Shown here piece by piece: positions 9,001 to 18,299 of a stretch of 44,384 nucleotides of DNA. Each line of letters starts with the position of its first letter. The first letter of the stretch is position 1. Made by a program: the position numbers and the translations under genes. Location of the stretch: positions 1-44,384 of the forward strand of contig JACRHZ010000069.1 of assembly GCA_016220175.1 (NCBI GenBank), in the 5' to 3' direction. The DNA is from Candidatus Peregrinibacteria bacterium. GTDB taxonomy: Bacteria; Patescibacteriota; Gracilibacteria; CAIRYL01. Below the pieces are notes generated by a model, which was not told the origin of the DNA, ran no database searches, and was given only the letters and a program-made list of their open reading frames with translations.

Positions 9001-12000
9001 CTTCTCGATGAGTATTTGGCGCACAGATAATGAAACAGGCATTTTCGTGACCTGATCCATAATCATCTTGTACTGTACAATCTTGAAGCTCAAACGCTCC
9101 GATATCAATTTTATCGTTTGCTTTTCTTTGAAATCCTTCGCCTCGTTCATCTGTTTCCGGAGCGCAATAAGCATTTTCTGGAGTTTGCCCTTCACTTTCC
9201 GAACAATCTGCAATAGTTGGGTCGCCTTTATCAAGAGCTATACTGCCTGATTTGAGAGAATGAGTTGGTGTTCTTCCGCCATAATTTACCAGCCATCCAA
9301 GTCTTGGGTCGCTGTCACGAATGTCAGTTGGCTGTTCGCCATTTGCAAAAACAAGCCGTGATCTCTCCTCAAAAATATTATACCCATTGCTGGTGATGAT
9401 CCCGACGATGTCATCAGATCCTTTGACATTCGTTCCATGCGTATTGTCGGCCACAATTGTATGATCTAACGTGACTGTCCCTGCATCTATCAAGATACCT
9501 CCACCGCCAATACTTCGATCCTTTCGAGCAATTGTCTTCCGCTGTGGTATGAAGAAATTTCCAATACTTGCTACGAGTACCCGCTCCCTTGGGAAAGTTT
9601 CAGAAGTCATCGCCGTTTTTATATGACTATTTTCTTCTGTAGCAAGAGGATTTATGGTTTCTTCTGAATTGTTGTTCGCGATTGTACTGAAACGGATATC
9701 TGTATCACCACCAAATACATACATGCCACCACCACCCAATGTACTCGTATTTGTGGAAACAGTTGAGTTTGTCATATGTACTTCCGCATCAGTAGCAATT
9801 CCTCCTCCTTTCGCTGCGGTGTTGTACACGAGAGTACTTTTTTCTAAGAGTACTGTCCCTTCATTATAGATTCCTCCACCACTCACATCCGCGTGATTCT
9901 TCGAAACAATACTTTCGCTCAAAGTAAGAGAACTGTCTTCTGCAACATAAATTCCTCCGCCATTGTCAGCTTTTCCGTTTGTAATCACCAAGTTTTTTAT
10001 TGTTACTGAAGCTCCATTGTTTTCATCGACAATATTCAAAACTCTCCCATTTTTTTCACCGCTCACAATGATTTTTGGGCTTTCATCCTCTTCATTAATA
10101 AGTCCTTGAATCTCCATATCGGAAGTAATGACGAGTTCTTCTTGAAGACGAATTACATTTTCGTCACCCAGAAATCTTTCTGGATCAAATGTAATTGTTC
10201 CCGTAAGCGTGCCATTACCTATATATTGAATTGCTTCTCTGAGGCTCGTTTCCCCGTCTTCTCCATCAACAATGTCTTCTGGAGTTGTAACAAGAAGAGA
10301 AGGTCGTTCGGGAACTAACGGCTTTTCGCTTCCCATTTCGACTGCGCCAATATCAATTTTGTCTTTGATGCGTAAATGATGGAGCTGGTCTGTGTATGGA
10401 ACATTTTCTGCCTCTGGACTTCCTCCTGCATTAAGAGCTTCGCTTCCTACTCCTAAAAGATGCACTTGTGTGTATCCGTCATCATAATTATTGAGCTCTT
10501 CGAGTACTGCGTTTTTTCCCAAGAAATCTCCTTTTGTTTCATCTGCACCGTCCACGATTTCTTGTCCAAAAAGATTATGCCCATTACTCATGATTACACC
10601 AAAAACATCATCAGGATTTTCTCCATTTTTATTTTCCGCAACGAGAGTGTAGCTCAACGTAACCTTTCCATTTTCAGATCGAATCCCTCCTCCTGCCTCG
10701 CTCGTACTTACATTCTTTGCAATAGTGCTGTGTTTTATAATTGCAGAAGCCTCTACATTCACAATCCCTCCTCCCACCTTTGCGATATTTCCAGAAATGG
10801 TGCTGGTATCCATGAGAAGATATGTTCCATGTGTATCACTCCAATTATATATTCCTCCCCCAGAACCATTTACTGCTTCGTTTTGAGACACAGTACTTCG
10901 AATAAGGCTAAGAGAGGCATCTTTATTGAATATTCCCGCCCCCTTTTGATCCTCTTGATCCTCAACAATGTTTTGAGAAACAATGGTATCTTGCAATATT
11001 AGGGTTGATTCTTGACCATAATTCACAATTCCTCCACCACCAAATTTTGCAGAATTTTGGGAAATAACACATCTTTTCAGAAGTACAACACCTCCAAGAT
11101 TCGCAATTCCACCGCCTGAACTAGCATTTTTGTTGTTTATAATATGAACTCCGATGAGAGTTACATTGGCACCTGATGTCACACGAATACCACTTCCTTG
11201 TTCAATTTGATGTCCATTTCCTTCAGTAATTATCACATCACTTACTTTCACTTTGGCGTCATTTCGAGCCGCTATCGCCATAACTATTCTTCTCCCGCCC
11301 CCACTTATCGTAATTACTGGATTTCCTTTTCCATTAACTCGACCTTTAATTTCCATACTTGAAGCAATGTTAAGCGTTTCATCAAGTGTAATTTTTTTCC
11401 CTGCAAGATCCGAATCGAACTCAATCGTATTCAAATCTGGATCCGCATTTGCGGCGTTAATCGCTTCACGCAAACTCGTAAGTTCATCTTCGGCAACAAT
11501 ATCTTGATCTGTGTTTACCAGAAAAGGATTTGGTTCTTGCGGTTCTGGTTCTGCGCCAAATTCAAATGCTCCAACATCAATTCTTTTTTGAGTGCCTCCA
11601 TTTTTTACTCTTTTATGTCCTTCTCCTCGCTGATCATTAAGACTCTCATCTTGAACAGTTGGATCTCCCGAATCAATTGCCGCGCCACTTTCTTGAAGCG
11701 CATGAGTTTTTGTCGCTCCCTCATTATCTTCAAGAGGAAGAAGTCCTGGATCAAGAGGCGCATCTGGAGAATTTCCTACACGATCTGAATCCCGAAGAAG
11801 GAAATTTTGAGTGATATGAGCATATCCGATAATGTTATATCCCAAACTTTCCACAACACTTATTTCAGCGGAATTTCCAGAAGCGTTGATGTCATCGGAG
11901 AGATTTCCTCCATAGAATTTATTCTGCGCAATAATGCTATTCCAAATTTGAATTACCTGAGTATCATCCGGCGCGTGAATTCTTATTCCAGCTCCAAGAA

Positions 12001-12961
12001 CATTTTCAGATCCGTCTTCGCCAGCGGTATTGTATGCCACCGTTGATTCATGCAAAAATACATACATTCCATCCGTGAATATTCCGCCTCCTTCTTGAGT
12101 GGCTGAGTTTCCGGAAATGGTTGAAATTTTAATATCACTTCGAGCTTTCGGACCAGAATTCCAAATTCCTCCGCCTTTAACAGCGGAGTTACCACTGATG
12201 GTAGATGAGTGAATGAGAATTTGTCCAGATGCTGCATTTGCCCCTTCAATTTCTTGCCCATCATTCGCGATACCTCCACCAACGCCATTTTTATCTCCAA
12301 CAATATTATCTGATATGGTTCCGAAAGAATAATAGAGAGTTCCCTGATTGTATACTCCTCCTCCATTTTCTGCGATGTTATGGGTAATGTTTACTTCAAT
12401 GAGGTTAAGCGAGGAATTTATTTCGTTCCAAATTCCTCCTCCCCCATTTTCACCTCTTGCATTTCCATCCTGAATATTGATGCCGTGAAGCATTACCAAG
12501 TTTTGTCCCGCAGGAATTTCTGGAGGAATTTTCACATGCAAGACTCTCACATTGTTGCTCATATCTCCATCATTTCCAACATCTCCACTAATGGTAACCT
12601 TGTCACCAGTATCGACATCAATATTTCCATCACCGTCGAGAATAAGGGGCGCCGTGATGAGAAGTTCTCCCTCAGAGAGATATATTGTATTATTTAAAAC
12701 ATTTTCTGCGAAAATAATAATACTCGTATTTTGATCGGTATTCGCTAATTCTATCGCTTCTCTTAGAGTACAATCACCAACCGCACACGGAGTGCCATCG
12801 AGTGCTCTGTCTTCATTTGTAGTCACTGTATATGTATTCTGTGGAGCTATCTCTGCCTTGTAGAGATATTTCCCTAAGAGCTCGTTCCAATACAGAACTA
12901 CACCTCCCACAATGAGAAGTATAAGAGAAAGGATTGTAGCGAAGAAGTGTTTTGTTTTCAT
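6017..12961 (-). CDS. Giant parallel beta-helix surface protein with CSLREAI repeats and C-terminal SLH domains
   Basis: A 2314-residue secreted protein. The N-terminus is a signal or anchor segment (FFATILSLILLIVGGVVLYW). Four large modules follow, each opened by a LREAI motif (near residues 65, 500, 907 and 1370) and filled with right-handed beta-helix coils such as NSTISGNTA and GGGIYNEG; most end in a DQRGEG / IDIGAFE segment of the choice-of-anchor type. A cysteine-rich repeat block (~1779-1893), a Pro-Asn linker (~1897-1922), an adhesin-like domain and three SLH repeats (~2145-2314: IFPDVPSDAWF, PFPDISKDDWY, ITRNEFAKL) complete it. The SLH repeats should hold it on the cell surface. Adhesion or polysaccharide binding is the likely role, by analogy with large beta-helix adhesins of host-attached bacteria. 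The start has no Shine-Dalgarno. Confidence 0.88.
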   Translation of the reverse strand: MKTKHFFATILSLILLIVGGVVLYWNELLGKYLYKAEIAPQNTYTVTTNEDRALDGTPCAVGDCTLREAIELANTDQNTSIIIFAENVLNNTIYLSEGELLITAPLILDGDGNIDVDTGDKVTISGDVGNDGDMSNNVRVLHVKIPPEIPAGQNLVMLHGINIQDGNARGENGGGGIWNEINSSLNLIEVNITHNIAENGGGVYNQGTLYYSFGTISDNIVGDKNGVGGGIANDGQEIEGANAASGQILIHSSTISGNSAVKGGGIWNSGPKARSDIKISTISGNSATQEGGGIFTDGMYVFLHESTVAYNTAGEDGSENVLGAGIRIHAPDDTQVIQIWNSIIAQNKFYGGNLSDDINASGNSAEISVVESLGYNIIGYAHITQNFLLRDSDRVGNSPDAPLDPGLLPLEDNEGATKTHALQESGAAIDSGDPTVQDESLNDQRGEGHKRVKNGGTQKRIDVGAFEFGAEPEPQEPNPFLVNTDQDIVAEDELTSLREAINAANADPDLNTIEFDSDLAGKKITLDETLNIASSMEIKGRVNGKGNPVITISGGGRRIVMAIAARNDAKVKVSDVIITEGNGHQIEQGSGIRVTSGANVTLIGVHIINNKNASSGGGIANLGGVVLLKRCVISQNSAKFGGGGIVNYGQESTLILQDTIVSQNIVEDQEDQKGAGIFNKDASLSLIRSTVSQNEAVNGSGGGIYNWSDTHGTYLLMDTSTISGNIAKVGGGIVNVEASAIIKHSTIAKNVSTSEAGGGIRSENGKVTLSYTLVAENKNGENPDDVFGVIMSNGHNLFGQEIVDGADETKGDFLGKNAVLEELNNYDDGYTQVHLLGVGSEALNAGGSPEAENVPYTDQLHHLRIKDKIDIGAVEMGSEKPLVPERPSLLVTTPEDIVDGEDGETSLREAIQYIGNGTLTGTITFDPERFLGDENVIRLQEELVITSDMEIQGLINEEDESPKIIVSGEKNGRVLNIVDENNGASVTIKNLVITNGKADNGGGIYVAEDSSLTLSESIVSKNHADVSGGGIYNEGTVLLEKSTLVYNTAAKGGGIATDAEVHMTNSTVSTNTSTLGGGGMYVFGGDTDIRFSTIANNNSEETINPLATEENSHIKTAMTSETFPRERVLVASIGNFFIPQRKTIARKDRSIGGGGILIDAGTVTLDHTIVADNTHGTNVKGSDDIVGIITSNGYNIFEERSRLVFANGEQPTDIRDSDPRLGWLVNYGGRTPTHSLKSGSIALDKGDPTIADCSESEGQTPENAYCAPETDERGEGFQRKANDKIDIGAFELQDCTVQDDYGSGHENACFIICAPNTHREGRECVPDKAPAPPPNICEYYGSDHECNPNPLLVTTEVDVVDNSDSVLSLREAIAVANGNPDINVIRFDSSALGGKTLRLKSGDGYGELLITSSMNIEGILDEEGKSNITISGKAGEENIEYNVRVFHINGTAGNVEVTLKNLTIRDGNIDGNGGGIFNEATLTIENSTISGNMAKYGGGIENEKDNGNITIKNSTISGNNATYGGGIENNGSIMIENSTISGNTAKLGAGIENYNDIAIENSTISGNTADVSGGGMYIEDDGSITIENSTISENIAKLGGGIWAHSVDIVINNSTIARNSVVTDGEGGGVKIVTNNDGETGDVKLSHTIVAENTRGIIPFGQAEAILDDVSGPITSNGYNLFGTIENATITYPEDESVTSDDDIVGIVHLEDLKDNGGTTFTHALLPGSKAINAGNENAEPGKNGIPKTDQRGQDRIQKGRIDIGAFESSLEANPEPTECDPSEVDNGDVGLPPECKITCDDGFSLDGDKCVKDDSEPEKCDPSEVDNGDVGLPPECKITCDDGFSLDGDKCVKDDLEPGKCDPIDNGEVGPPPECKITCKEGFSLRDGKCVLDKDPNPNPNPNPNPNPPQTPPPVSGGGGVRRELLETPYTLPETPSLVDPIILQNRAVDLPDNGASEATFTRDVTLEEKDEKASVHFSKGTVVMNLGTQKKYKEKILSPQKVVSTKLPKELPPFFTYVNAYEMKAEKGESLTFYQCIESAGSQGNDICTAGKKSVPGITILTLPLPEKYYGKTGLKVLFYNVKESVYREVLGEKLSEDGKSMLVEVDHFTLFVVAESTAKAEILETKTKGELTSIPEKKNVPGTADWAQECVQKLQEKGVVQKTDNFRGNDNIIRAEVVKMVVTLSGKQLSADETQIFPDVPSDAWFHKYITTAKNLGWVKGYFDNTFGPQYKIFRAEALKIAMKSAEISDEIESETENPFPDISKDDWYFGPILSAYSKKWVHGYEDGTFRPTEFITRNEFAKLSCEAFEL
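7275..7624 (-). repeat. Three tandem 123-bp-type units encoding a Cys-rich module
   Basis: Inside the giant gene, two nearly identical 41-codon units (CDPSEVDNGDVGLPPEC then KITCDDGFSLDGDKC) are followed by a shorter, diverged third. Each has four cysteines and resembles EGF-like or TIL-like disulphide modules. High nucleotide identity between units 1 and 2 points to recent duplication. A run of Asn-Pro codons follows to about 7215, a low-complexity spacer. Confidence 0.8.
8190..8530 (-). repeat. Repeated beta-helix coil units
   Basis: Five or six consecutive units of about 22-26 codons encode variants of IENSTISGNTAK followed by GGGIEN. At DNA level the phrase CCAGAAATAGTACTATT recurs (plus strand). 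These are coils of the fourth beta-helix module and a likely site of length variation. Confidence 0.7.
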
Positions 12962-13071
12962 TTTTGTATATATGAAAAATTTTTATTTCCCCTTATTGTA
13001 CACTATTTTGTCACTTTCTTAAAGTGATTTCGCTGATTTCTTTGAGAAGGAATATTTCGAAGAGACAAAAC

Positions 13072-13099
13072 AAAAAATCCTCTCATACCCTTGAGAGGA
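13072..13099 (-). terminator. Rho-independent terminator
   Basis: An 8-bp stem (TCCTCTCA / TGAGAGGA, 13078-13085 with 13092-13099, 6-nt loop) is followed on the minus strand by AUUUUUUG. It would end transcripts coming from the ABC exporter operon, or act conditionally in the leader of the giant gene. Confidence 0.7.
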
Positions 13100-13232
13100 A
13101 AATTTGGTTCGTACTCACCCGTTACCACTGTCTACGCCTCTATTCCCTAAGATCGCAATGTCCGAAGTGAGTATCTACGACCGAAATCATCTTCGCATAT
13201 TCTCTTAAAAAAGGCAAATAAAAATATGCGAA
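13072..13232 (-). ncRNA. Candidate structured leader or small RNA upstream of the giant surface gene
   Basis: The 302-bp gap 12962-13263 has no ORF but clear secondary structure. Read on the minus strand it has a 10-bp hairpin (13223-13232 with 13192-13201), a multi-element domain closed by TACTCAC/GTGAGTA (13167-13173 with 13112-13118) plus an outer GGT-CG/CG-ACC helix (178-182 with 106-111), and then a terminator hairpin. The giant gene starts 110 bp further on. This layout fits a riboswitch-like attenuator or an independent small RNA. It matches no riboswitch class I know. Confidence 0.35.
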
Positions 13233-13263
13233 TCTGAGGAAATTTGTTATCCTGAGCTCTCAC

Positions 13264-15006
13264 TCACATCACAAATCCAGAAACCTGCGCCTCAACGAGT
13301 CTAGAAAAATTCCCCTTTTTATGCATGAGGGAAGCGTATGTTCCTCTTTCCACAATCTTTCCTTTCTCGAACACGAGAATCATATCTGCTTTTTTTATCG
13401 TCGAAAGACGGTGCGCAATAATGAGCGTAGTTCGATTTTTTATCAATTTCTCTAATGCTTCTTGAATTCTCTGTTCTGTTTCGGCATCGAGAGCGCTTGT
13501 CGCTTCATCGAGTACCAAAATTGGCGGATTTTTGAGGAGCGCTCGGGCAATCGCTACTCTCTGTTTCTCTCCTCCAGAAAGTTTTACACCACGCTCTCCC
13601 ACAACAGTATCAATTCCTTTTGGCAATTCAGAAATAAATTCCCAAACATGCGCAGCTCTGCACGAAGCTTCGATTTCATTCTTTGTTGCCTTTGGATTTC
13701 CAATCTGAAGATTTTCGTAAATACTTTCATGAAACAAATAATTTTCCTGAAATACCATTCCGATATTTTTTCGAAGTGACTCCTGCGTAACCGTGGAGAT
13801 GTTTGTTCCATCGATGAAAATTTTCCCGGAATCAATATCAAAAAATCTCGAGAGCAAATTTACCGTTGTGGTCTTTCCGCTCCCAGTGTGCCCCACAAGT
13901 GCAACGGTTTGACCTGGCGGAATCGAAAATGAAACATTTTTGAGTGCTTCGCTCTGATTATCATGAGAAAAAGAGACATTTTGAAATTCTATTTCTCCGC
14001 GAACAACTGGCATTTTTTGAGCATTTGGCGCATCCATGATATCGGGGACTTCATCCCAGATTTCAAAGAATTGCTGGAGTTTGTATTTTCTCCAGAGAAA
14101 CCTTTGAAAATGCCATAAACTGCTTTCCACATGATTCACCACGAGGAGAGAATATCCGGAGAACATGACAATCTCCCCAATGGTAATTTCGTTCTTCAGA
14201 AAAAGCATTCCTCCGAGCGCAAAAACGGAAATTGTTGCTAGAAAAGAAGCAGCTTTTCCGAGAACAATAATAAAACACCACCATTTGAGAACCTTAAGCT
14301 GTTTTGTATGCGCTTCCCAAATAAGAGCAGTAATCTCGCGCATTTTTCTTCCAAAAGCGGTAAAACTTTGGATTACAGAAATGTTCGCAACCGCATCCCA
14401 GGAAACACCTGACGCTTTTGTCCAATACTTTTCAATCTCATCTTGTCTTTGATTCGTTTTTACCGATCCCCAAATCGCAAGTGTAAGAATTACTGGCAGA
14501 ATGATACTGAGAAGCACTGCCATTTGAAAGTGGAGCCAAAAAAGGAGCGGGAGAATGCAGAGCAGTGTGAAAATACGGGGAAGGTCTTCACGCAAAAAAT
14601 CGAGTTGTGTTTCAAAAATATTATCCGAACCACGTTCAATACGACGCATCGTGCTTCCTACTTTTTTGGAATTATGGAAACGAAGAGAGAGCGAAAGGAC
14701 GCGCTCAATTGCCTCTTTCCAAATTTTGACATGAAGTTTGTGTACGAGAACATCAGTAAAATAGGTAAGAATCACTTGTGCTGTCATCGCAAAAATGGCA
14801 ACAAGTATCCAAAGAAAAAGAACTTGAGAGAGTGCCTCAAGAGTTTCTTCATTTTTTGAAGAATTGGTGAGCGTATCAATGATTTCCCGGAAAAAAATCG
14901 GTTCAACAAGACTTAAACTTGCCTGAAAAAAGGCAACGAAAACAAGCGATGTTACCCACCATTTTTTTTCACGAAAGAAGCCGAGAGTGCGAAGAAATAT
15001 ATTCAT
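13264..15006 (-). CDS. ABC exporter, fused membrane and ATPase domains (MsbA/MDR type)
   Basis: A 580-residue half-transporter that would work as a dimer in the cytoplasmic membrane. Residues ~1-310 form a six-helix exporter domain. Residues ~335-575 form the ATPase, with Walker A GHTGSGKT, Q-loop VFQENYLF, signature LSGGE, Walker B ILVLDEAT and the H-loop histidine in IIAHRLS. The family moves lipids, peptides or drugs; the substrate cannot be told from sequence. The gene follows DUF4340 by 75 bp on the same strand and may be read through from the Gld-type operon. The downstream terminator is at 13072-13099. Confidence 0.92.
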   Translation of the reverse strand: MNIFLRTLGFFREKKWWVTSLVFVAFFQASLSLVEPIFFREIIDTLTNSSKNEETLEALSQVLFLWILVAIFAMTAQVILTYFTDVLVHKLHVKIWKEAIERVLSLSLRFHNSKKVGSTMRRIERGSDNIFETQLDFLREDLPRIFTLLCILPLLFWLHFQMAVLLSIILPVILTLAIWGSVKTNQRQDEIEKYWTKASGVSWDAVANISVIQSFTAFGRKMREITALIWEAHTKQLKVLKWWCFIIVLGKAASFLATISVFALGGMLFLKNEITIGEIVMFSGYSLLVVNHVESSLWHFQRFLWRKYKLQQFFEIWDEVPDIMDAPNAQKMPVVRGEIEFQNVSFSHDNQSEALKNVSFSIPPGQTVALVGHTGSGKTTTVNLLSRFFDIDSGKIFIDGTNISTVTQESLRKNIGMVFQENYLFHESIYENLQIGNPKATKNEIEASCRAAHVWEFISELPKGIDTVVGERGVKLSGGEKQRVAIARALLKNPPILVLDEATSALDAETEQRIQEALEKLIKNRTTLIIAHRLSTIKKADMILVFEKGKIVERGTYASLMHKKGNFSRLVEAQVSGFVM

Positions 15007-15081
15007 GAATTCGGAGTGTACTCCAAAGACTGATTCCCAGCAAGAGGAAGCGTATTTTTTGATGTTTGGAATGTTGATTCT

Positions 15082-16035
15082 CTATTCCGAATCTGGACTC
15101 GGTATTGCAAAAATTTTCCCTGCATCCAAAAGAACATCAAAAAGAGCGTAGGTATAAATAGAATAATAGGTATCACTTCCTTCCACATTTCCAAAGTATG
15201 ATCCATCTTTTTCTAGGAGACGAATCACCACCTTCTTTTCTTCATTCTGAGAAAGAAATTGAAGTGTTATTTTTCCTTCCTTTGCTTCATTGAATTCTTT
15301 TTTCTGGTCTTCATTCAAAAAGCCTGAAGCTTCGAGCGGAGAGAGCGCATCAAAAAACTTTTGTACTTTTTCTCCATCAAAAGCTTTCTGCTGATTGCCA
15401 TCAGAAACTGCCCACGTGGATCCATCTGCTGATTTTTCTATGGTGAGAATGTCTTTTCCTTTTTCGAGAATAACTTTGGCAATGGTATTTCGGTCTATCT
15501 CAACAATTTTTTTATCTCTCCATGCATCAACATTTCTTGAAAGAATTTCTCGAAGATTTCCTTTTGCTAAATATACATTATCACTTCCTCCTTTTCGAAT
15601 ATAAAATGTCTGAGGCTCTTTTCCTGGGTTTCCGATGAGAAATTTCCAAAGGACTTCTCCTTTCTTCTCCATGGCAAAGACGATACTTTTTCCTTCAGCA
15701 ACGCCAAATTTTTCATGATTGTTTGGATTTTTTGAAGCAAGATCTTGCACTTCTCTACTGGAAAAACTGTCAAAGATTTTTTTGAGCTCTGACTCTGAAG
15801 CAAGAAATTCATTCACATTCCACGCTCCATCTTTTTTTGTAAAAGATTTTTCAGAGGAAGTATCACTGATCACTATGGTATCAACATCACTCAGAGATGT
15901 ATTTCCGAGTGTAATTTCAGAAACTCCGGAGTTTTCTGTTTTGGGAAACACATACAAGCCCCAGAGAGAATATGTAGAGAGAACGAGCAGCACGGCAAAA
16001 ATGGCGGCAAGAATGAGATTGGTATGTTTCTTCAT
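15082..16035 (-). CDS. DUF4340 membrane-anchored protein
   Basis: A 317-residue protein with one N-terminal membrane segment (LILAAIFAVLLVLSTYSLWG) and an extracytoplasmic domain matching DUF4340 (IVISDTSSEKSF, GAWNV, FLIGNPG, FYIRKGG, AWRDKKIVEID). DUF4340 proteins commonly accompany GldA-GldF-GldG type ABC systems, and that is the case here. The start codon overlaps the stop of the upstream permease gene by 4 bp (ATGA), which implies translational coupling. The exact role is unknown; an accessory subunit is likely. Confidence 0.82.
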   Translation of the reverse strand: MKKHTNLILAAIFAVLLVLSTYSLWGLYVFPKTENSGVSEITLGNTSLSDVDTIVISDTSSEKSFTKKDGAWNVNEFLASESELKKIFDSFSSREVQDLASKNPNNHEKFGVAEGKSIVFAMEKKGEVLWKFLIGNPGKEPQTFYIRKGGSDNVYLAKGNLREILSRNVDAWRDKKIVEIDRNTIAKVILEKGKDILTIEKSADGSTWAVSDGNQQKAFDGEKVQKFFDALSPLEASGFLNEDQKKEFNEAKEGKITLQFLSQNEEKKVVIRLLEKDGSYFGNVEGSDTYYSIYTYALFDVLLDAGKIFAIPSPDSE

Positions 16036-18299
16036 ACTTTAAAATATGAATGGAATGAGAATTTTCGAAGAGAACGACGACGCATGAGCCGATACACGCC
16101 AAAGAACAGTGGGAAAAGAATAGCAATCCCCATATTTCCGAATTTCACCAGCGCTTTTTGGGTTTCATTTTCAAACGTAAGAGGATTCATTGCACGACTT
16201 TTAAGACGAATTCCTGCGAGGGATTCTTCTTGTGCAAGCCAAGAAACAGAATTCATTCCGAATGCAAAATTTTCCGCTGTGCGCTGAACCATATCATTTG
16301 TGAGAAAGTCTGAATCGGTCACTGCAATTATTCGTGATTGTTTCTCATTTTCTCCGGCATTCGTAACACTCACAGCAATAAGTTTTTCGGAAAGATCTGA
16401 ATTGGAAAATCGTTGTTGTGGATCGAGCGTAAATGAGCCATTCTGTTCTCCTGCTCCATTCGTTGTCGTAACCAGTTTCGTAGCAACAAGATTTTTCTTC
16501 GCCATCGCATCAGTATCAATACTGAGGGAACTCGCCCACGGGAAGACCATTTGTTTTATTTTCACCATAATAGGCGACATTGTATCAGCAGGAAGCGCAT
16601 TGATCCAAAATGGATACGGGAGGAATATTGTGACAAATCCTCCTCCAAATTGGACATTTTGATTTGACTTGAGGTCGTACACAATGTTTTTTGCAACTTG
16701 AATACCATATTCGCTGAGGAAATCAGCAAAACTGTTCGCATTTTCACTTGCACTAAATGTTTTAAGATCAACGCTCACCGGATCGACTACAAAAAGTGCA
16801 GCTCCGCCATTTTTTATATAAGAACGAATTCCCTCTCTTTCATCAGATGGAATTTCCTGAGTGGGTCCGGCAATAACGAGTACTGAAGTATTTTCCGGCA
16901 ATGTCTTTACTGGAGTAACTTTTCCTTCTGATGAAGATGCGGGAAATGAAAAATCTTGTACATCAAATTGTCCCTTGAGTTCGTTTACGAAAGTCGAGTA
17001 CCCCTGAGTGATGCTCTTTTCTCCATGACCAGACAGGAATATAACTTTTTTCTTTTCCGTTGTCGTGAGCTTTGCAATAAAACTCGTGAGGAGATATTCC
17101 AAGTCTCCGGTATTTTCAATGAAAGGGATCGCCTCTGTCTTGCCTCCATGTGCTACCGTGAGGCCAAAATATCCTTTTTTTACCTGAAATTCTTCTCCAC
17201 TTACCACGTTAAATTGTACCTCTTGTACACCGAGTGATGTTGCCTCTGACTTCAGAGAAGCGTTATCGGAGGGATCTTTTTCTGAGAATACAATGTTTCC
17301 CTTTGCGAGGGTTTCATAATCACGCAAAATATCTTCTGTATCGCGAAGAAGCGGTTTGAACTGGGCGGGAAGTTCGGCAGAAGCGTACAAAGTAACATTT
17401 ACCACATCTTGAAGACCTCCCACGAGATTTTTCGTGGCGGGAGAGAGTGTGTATAAATTTTCCTCTGTGAGATCAATGCGTCCGGGAATGCGCGAACCGA
17501 GGACATTCAGGAGAACTGCGATTCCGATGAACAGCGCCACTCCTATTTTCCAAGAGCGATATATTTCTTTTTTATTTCCTGATTTTCTTTTGATGAGCTG
17601 GAGATATGCGAGACTCAAAAAGACCGCCGTCATTGAGAGAAAATACCAAATATCTCTGAGATCGATTACTCCTCGAGCCATAGAAGTAAAATGAGAACTG
17701 ATGGAAAGCCTCTCGAGAAGAGATCCAACTGCTACTGGCAAACTTCCAGTAATAAATCCCAATTGGAAAACAATAAAAAAGAAACTCACAACGACAGAGA
17801 TAAGGAGCGCCGTAATCTGACTTTTAAATAAACTAGAAACAAAAACTCCCAGACTAATGAGCACCATTGCCATGCATATGCTCGCCAAGAATTGACCCAG
17901 TATTACTCCTCCGTCCAAATCACCATAGAGACTGAGACTAATACCTATAGGAATAATAAAAAGAAGCGCAATGATTACAAAAATAAAACTTCCCAAAAAT
18001 TTTCCGAGAAGAAATTCCCATTCCTTAAGAGGATGTGTAAGAAGAACTTCGAGTGTTCCTTCAGTCCTTTCCTGAGAGACAGATCCCATTGTGAGCGCTG
18101 GGATGACAAAGAGAAAGAGCCACGGAAGGAGATCAAAAAGAATGCGAAGAGATGCCTCTCCTACAAGAAATATTGATTTGAAAAAGAGAAATTGCCAGAG
18201 GAGGAGAAACACAACAAGAACGATATACGCAGTAGCGCTATCGAAATACGACTTGAGTTCTTTCTTGCCGATCGTTAGGACATTCAAAAAGATGTTCAT
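16032..18299 (-). CDS. GldF-type ABC permease fused to GldG-type domain
   Basis: A 755-residue fusion. Residues ~1-245 are an ABC-2 permease with six helices and the family signature GTLEVLLTHPL. A further membrane segment (~253-272) leads into a GldG-like extracytoplasmic domain (IDLTEENLYTLSPAT, VTLYASAELP, FLSGHGEKS, LVIAGPTQ), and a last helix near residue 725 brings the C-terminus back to the membrane. In Bacteroidetes GldF and GldG are separate and needed for gliding; elsewhere the system is an uncharacterised ABC transporter. It overlaps both neighbours by 4 bp and sits between the ATPase and DUF4340. Fusion suggests fixed 1:1 stoichiometry. Confidence 0.85.
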   Translation of the reverse strand: MNIFLNVLTIGKKELKSYFDSATAYIVLVVFLLLWQFLFFKSIFLVGEASLRILFDLLPWLFLFVIPALTMGSVSQERTEGTLEVLLTHPLKEWEFLLGKFLGSFIFVIIALLFIIPIGISLSLYGDLDGGVILGQFLASICMAMVLISLGVFVSSLFKSQITALLISVVVSFFFIVFQLGFITGSLPVAVGSLLERLSISSHFTSMARGVIDLRDIWYFLSMTAVFLSLAYLQLIKRKSGNKKEIYRSWKIGVALFIGIAVLLNVLGSRIPGRIDLTEENLYTLSPATKNLVGGLQDVVNVTLYASAELPAQFKPLLRDTEDILRDYETLAKGNIVFSEKDPSDNASLKSEATSLGVQEVQFNVVSGEEFQVKKGYFGLTVAHGGKTEAIPFIENTGDLEYLLTSFIAKLTTTEKKKVIFLSGHGEKSITQGYSTFVNELKGQFDVQDFSFPASSSEGKVTPVKTLPENTSVLVIAGPTQEIPSDEREGIRSYIKNGGAALFVVDPVSVDLKTFSASENANSFADFLSEYGIQVAKNIVYDLKSNQNVQFGGGFVTIFLPYPFWINALPADTMSPIMVKIKQMVFPWASSLSIDTDAMAKKNLVATKLVTTTNGAGEQNGSFTLDPQQRFSNSDLSEKLIAVSVTNAGENEKQSRIIAVTDSDFLTNDMVQRTAENFAFGMNSVSWLAQEESLAGIRLKSRAMNPLTFENETQKALVKFGNMGIAILFPLFFGVYRLMRRRSLRKFSFHSYFKV

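Noticed and set aside
10460-11002. 180-codon plus-strand ORF inside the giant gene
   Set aside because: It is a shadow of the beta-helix coding region with no recognisable domain; other plus-strand frames in 6263-12734 are the same.
13106-13135. Resemblance to 16S rRNA (AGTGG and ACGGGTGAGTA on the minus strand)
   Set aside because: The likeness is about 20 nt with an insertion and nothing around it fits 16S rRNA, so it is probably chance.
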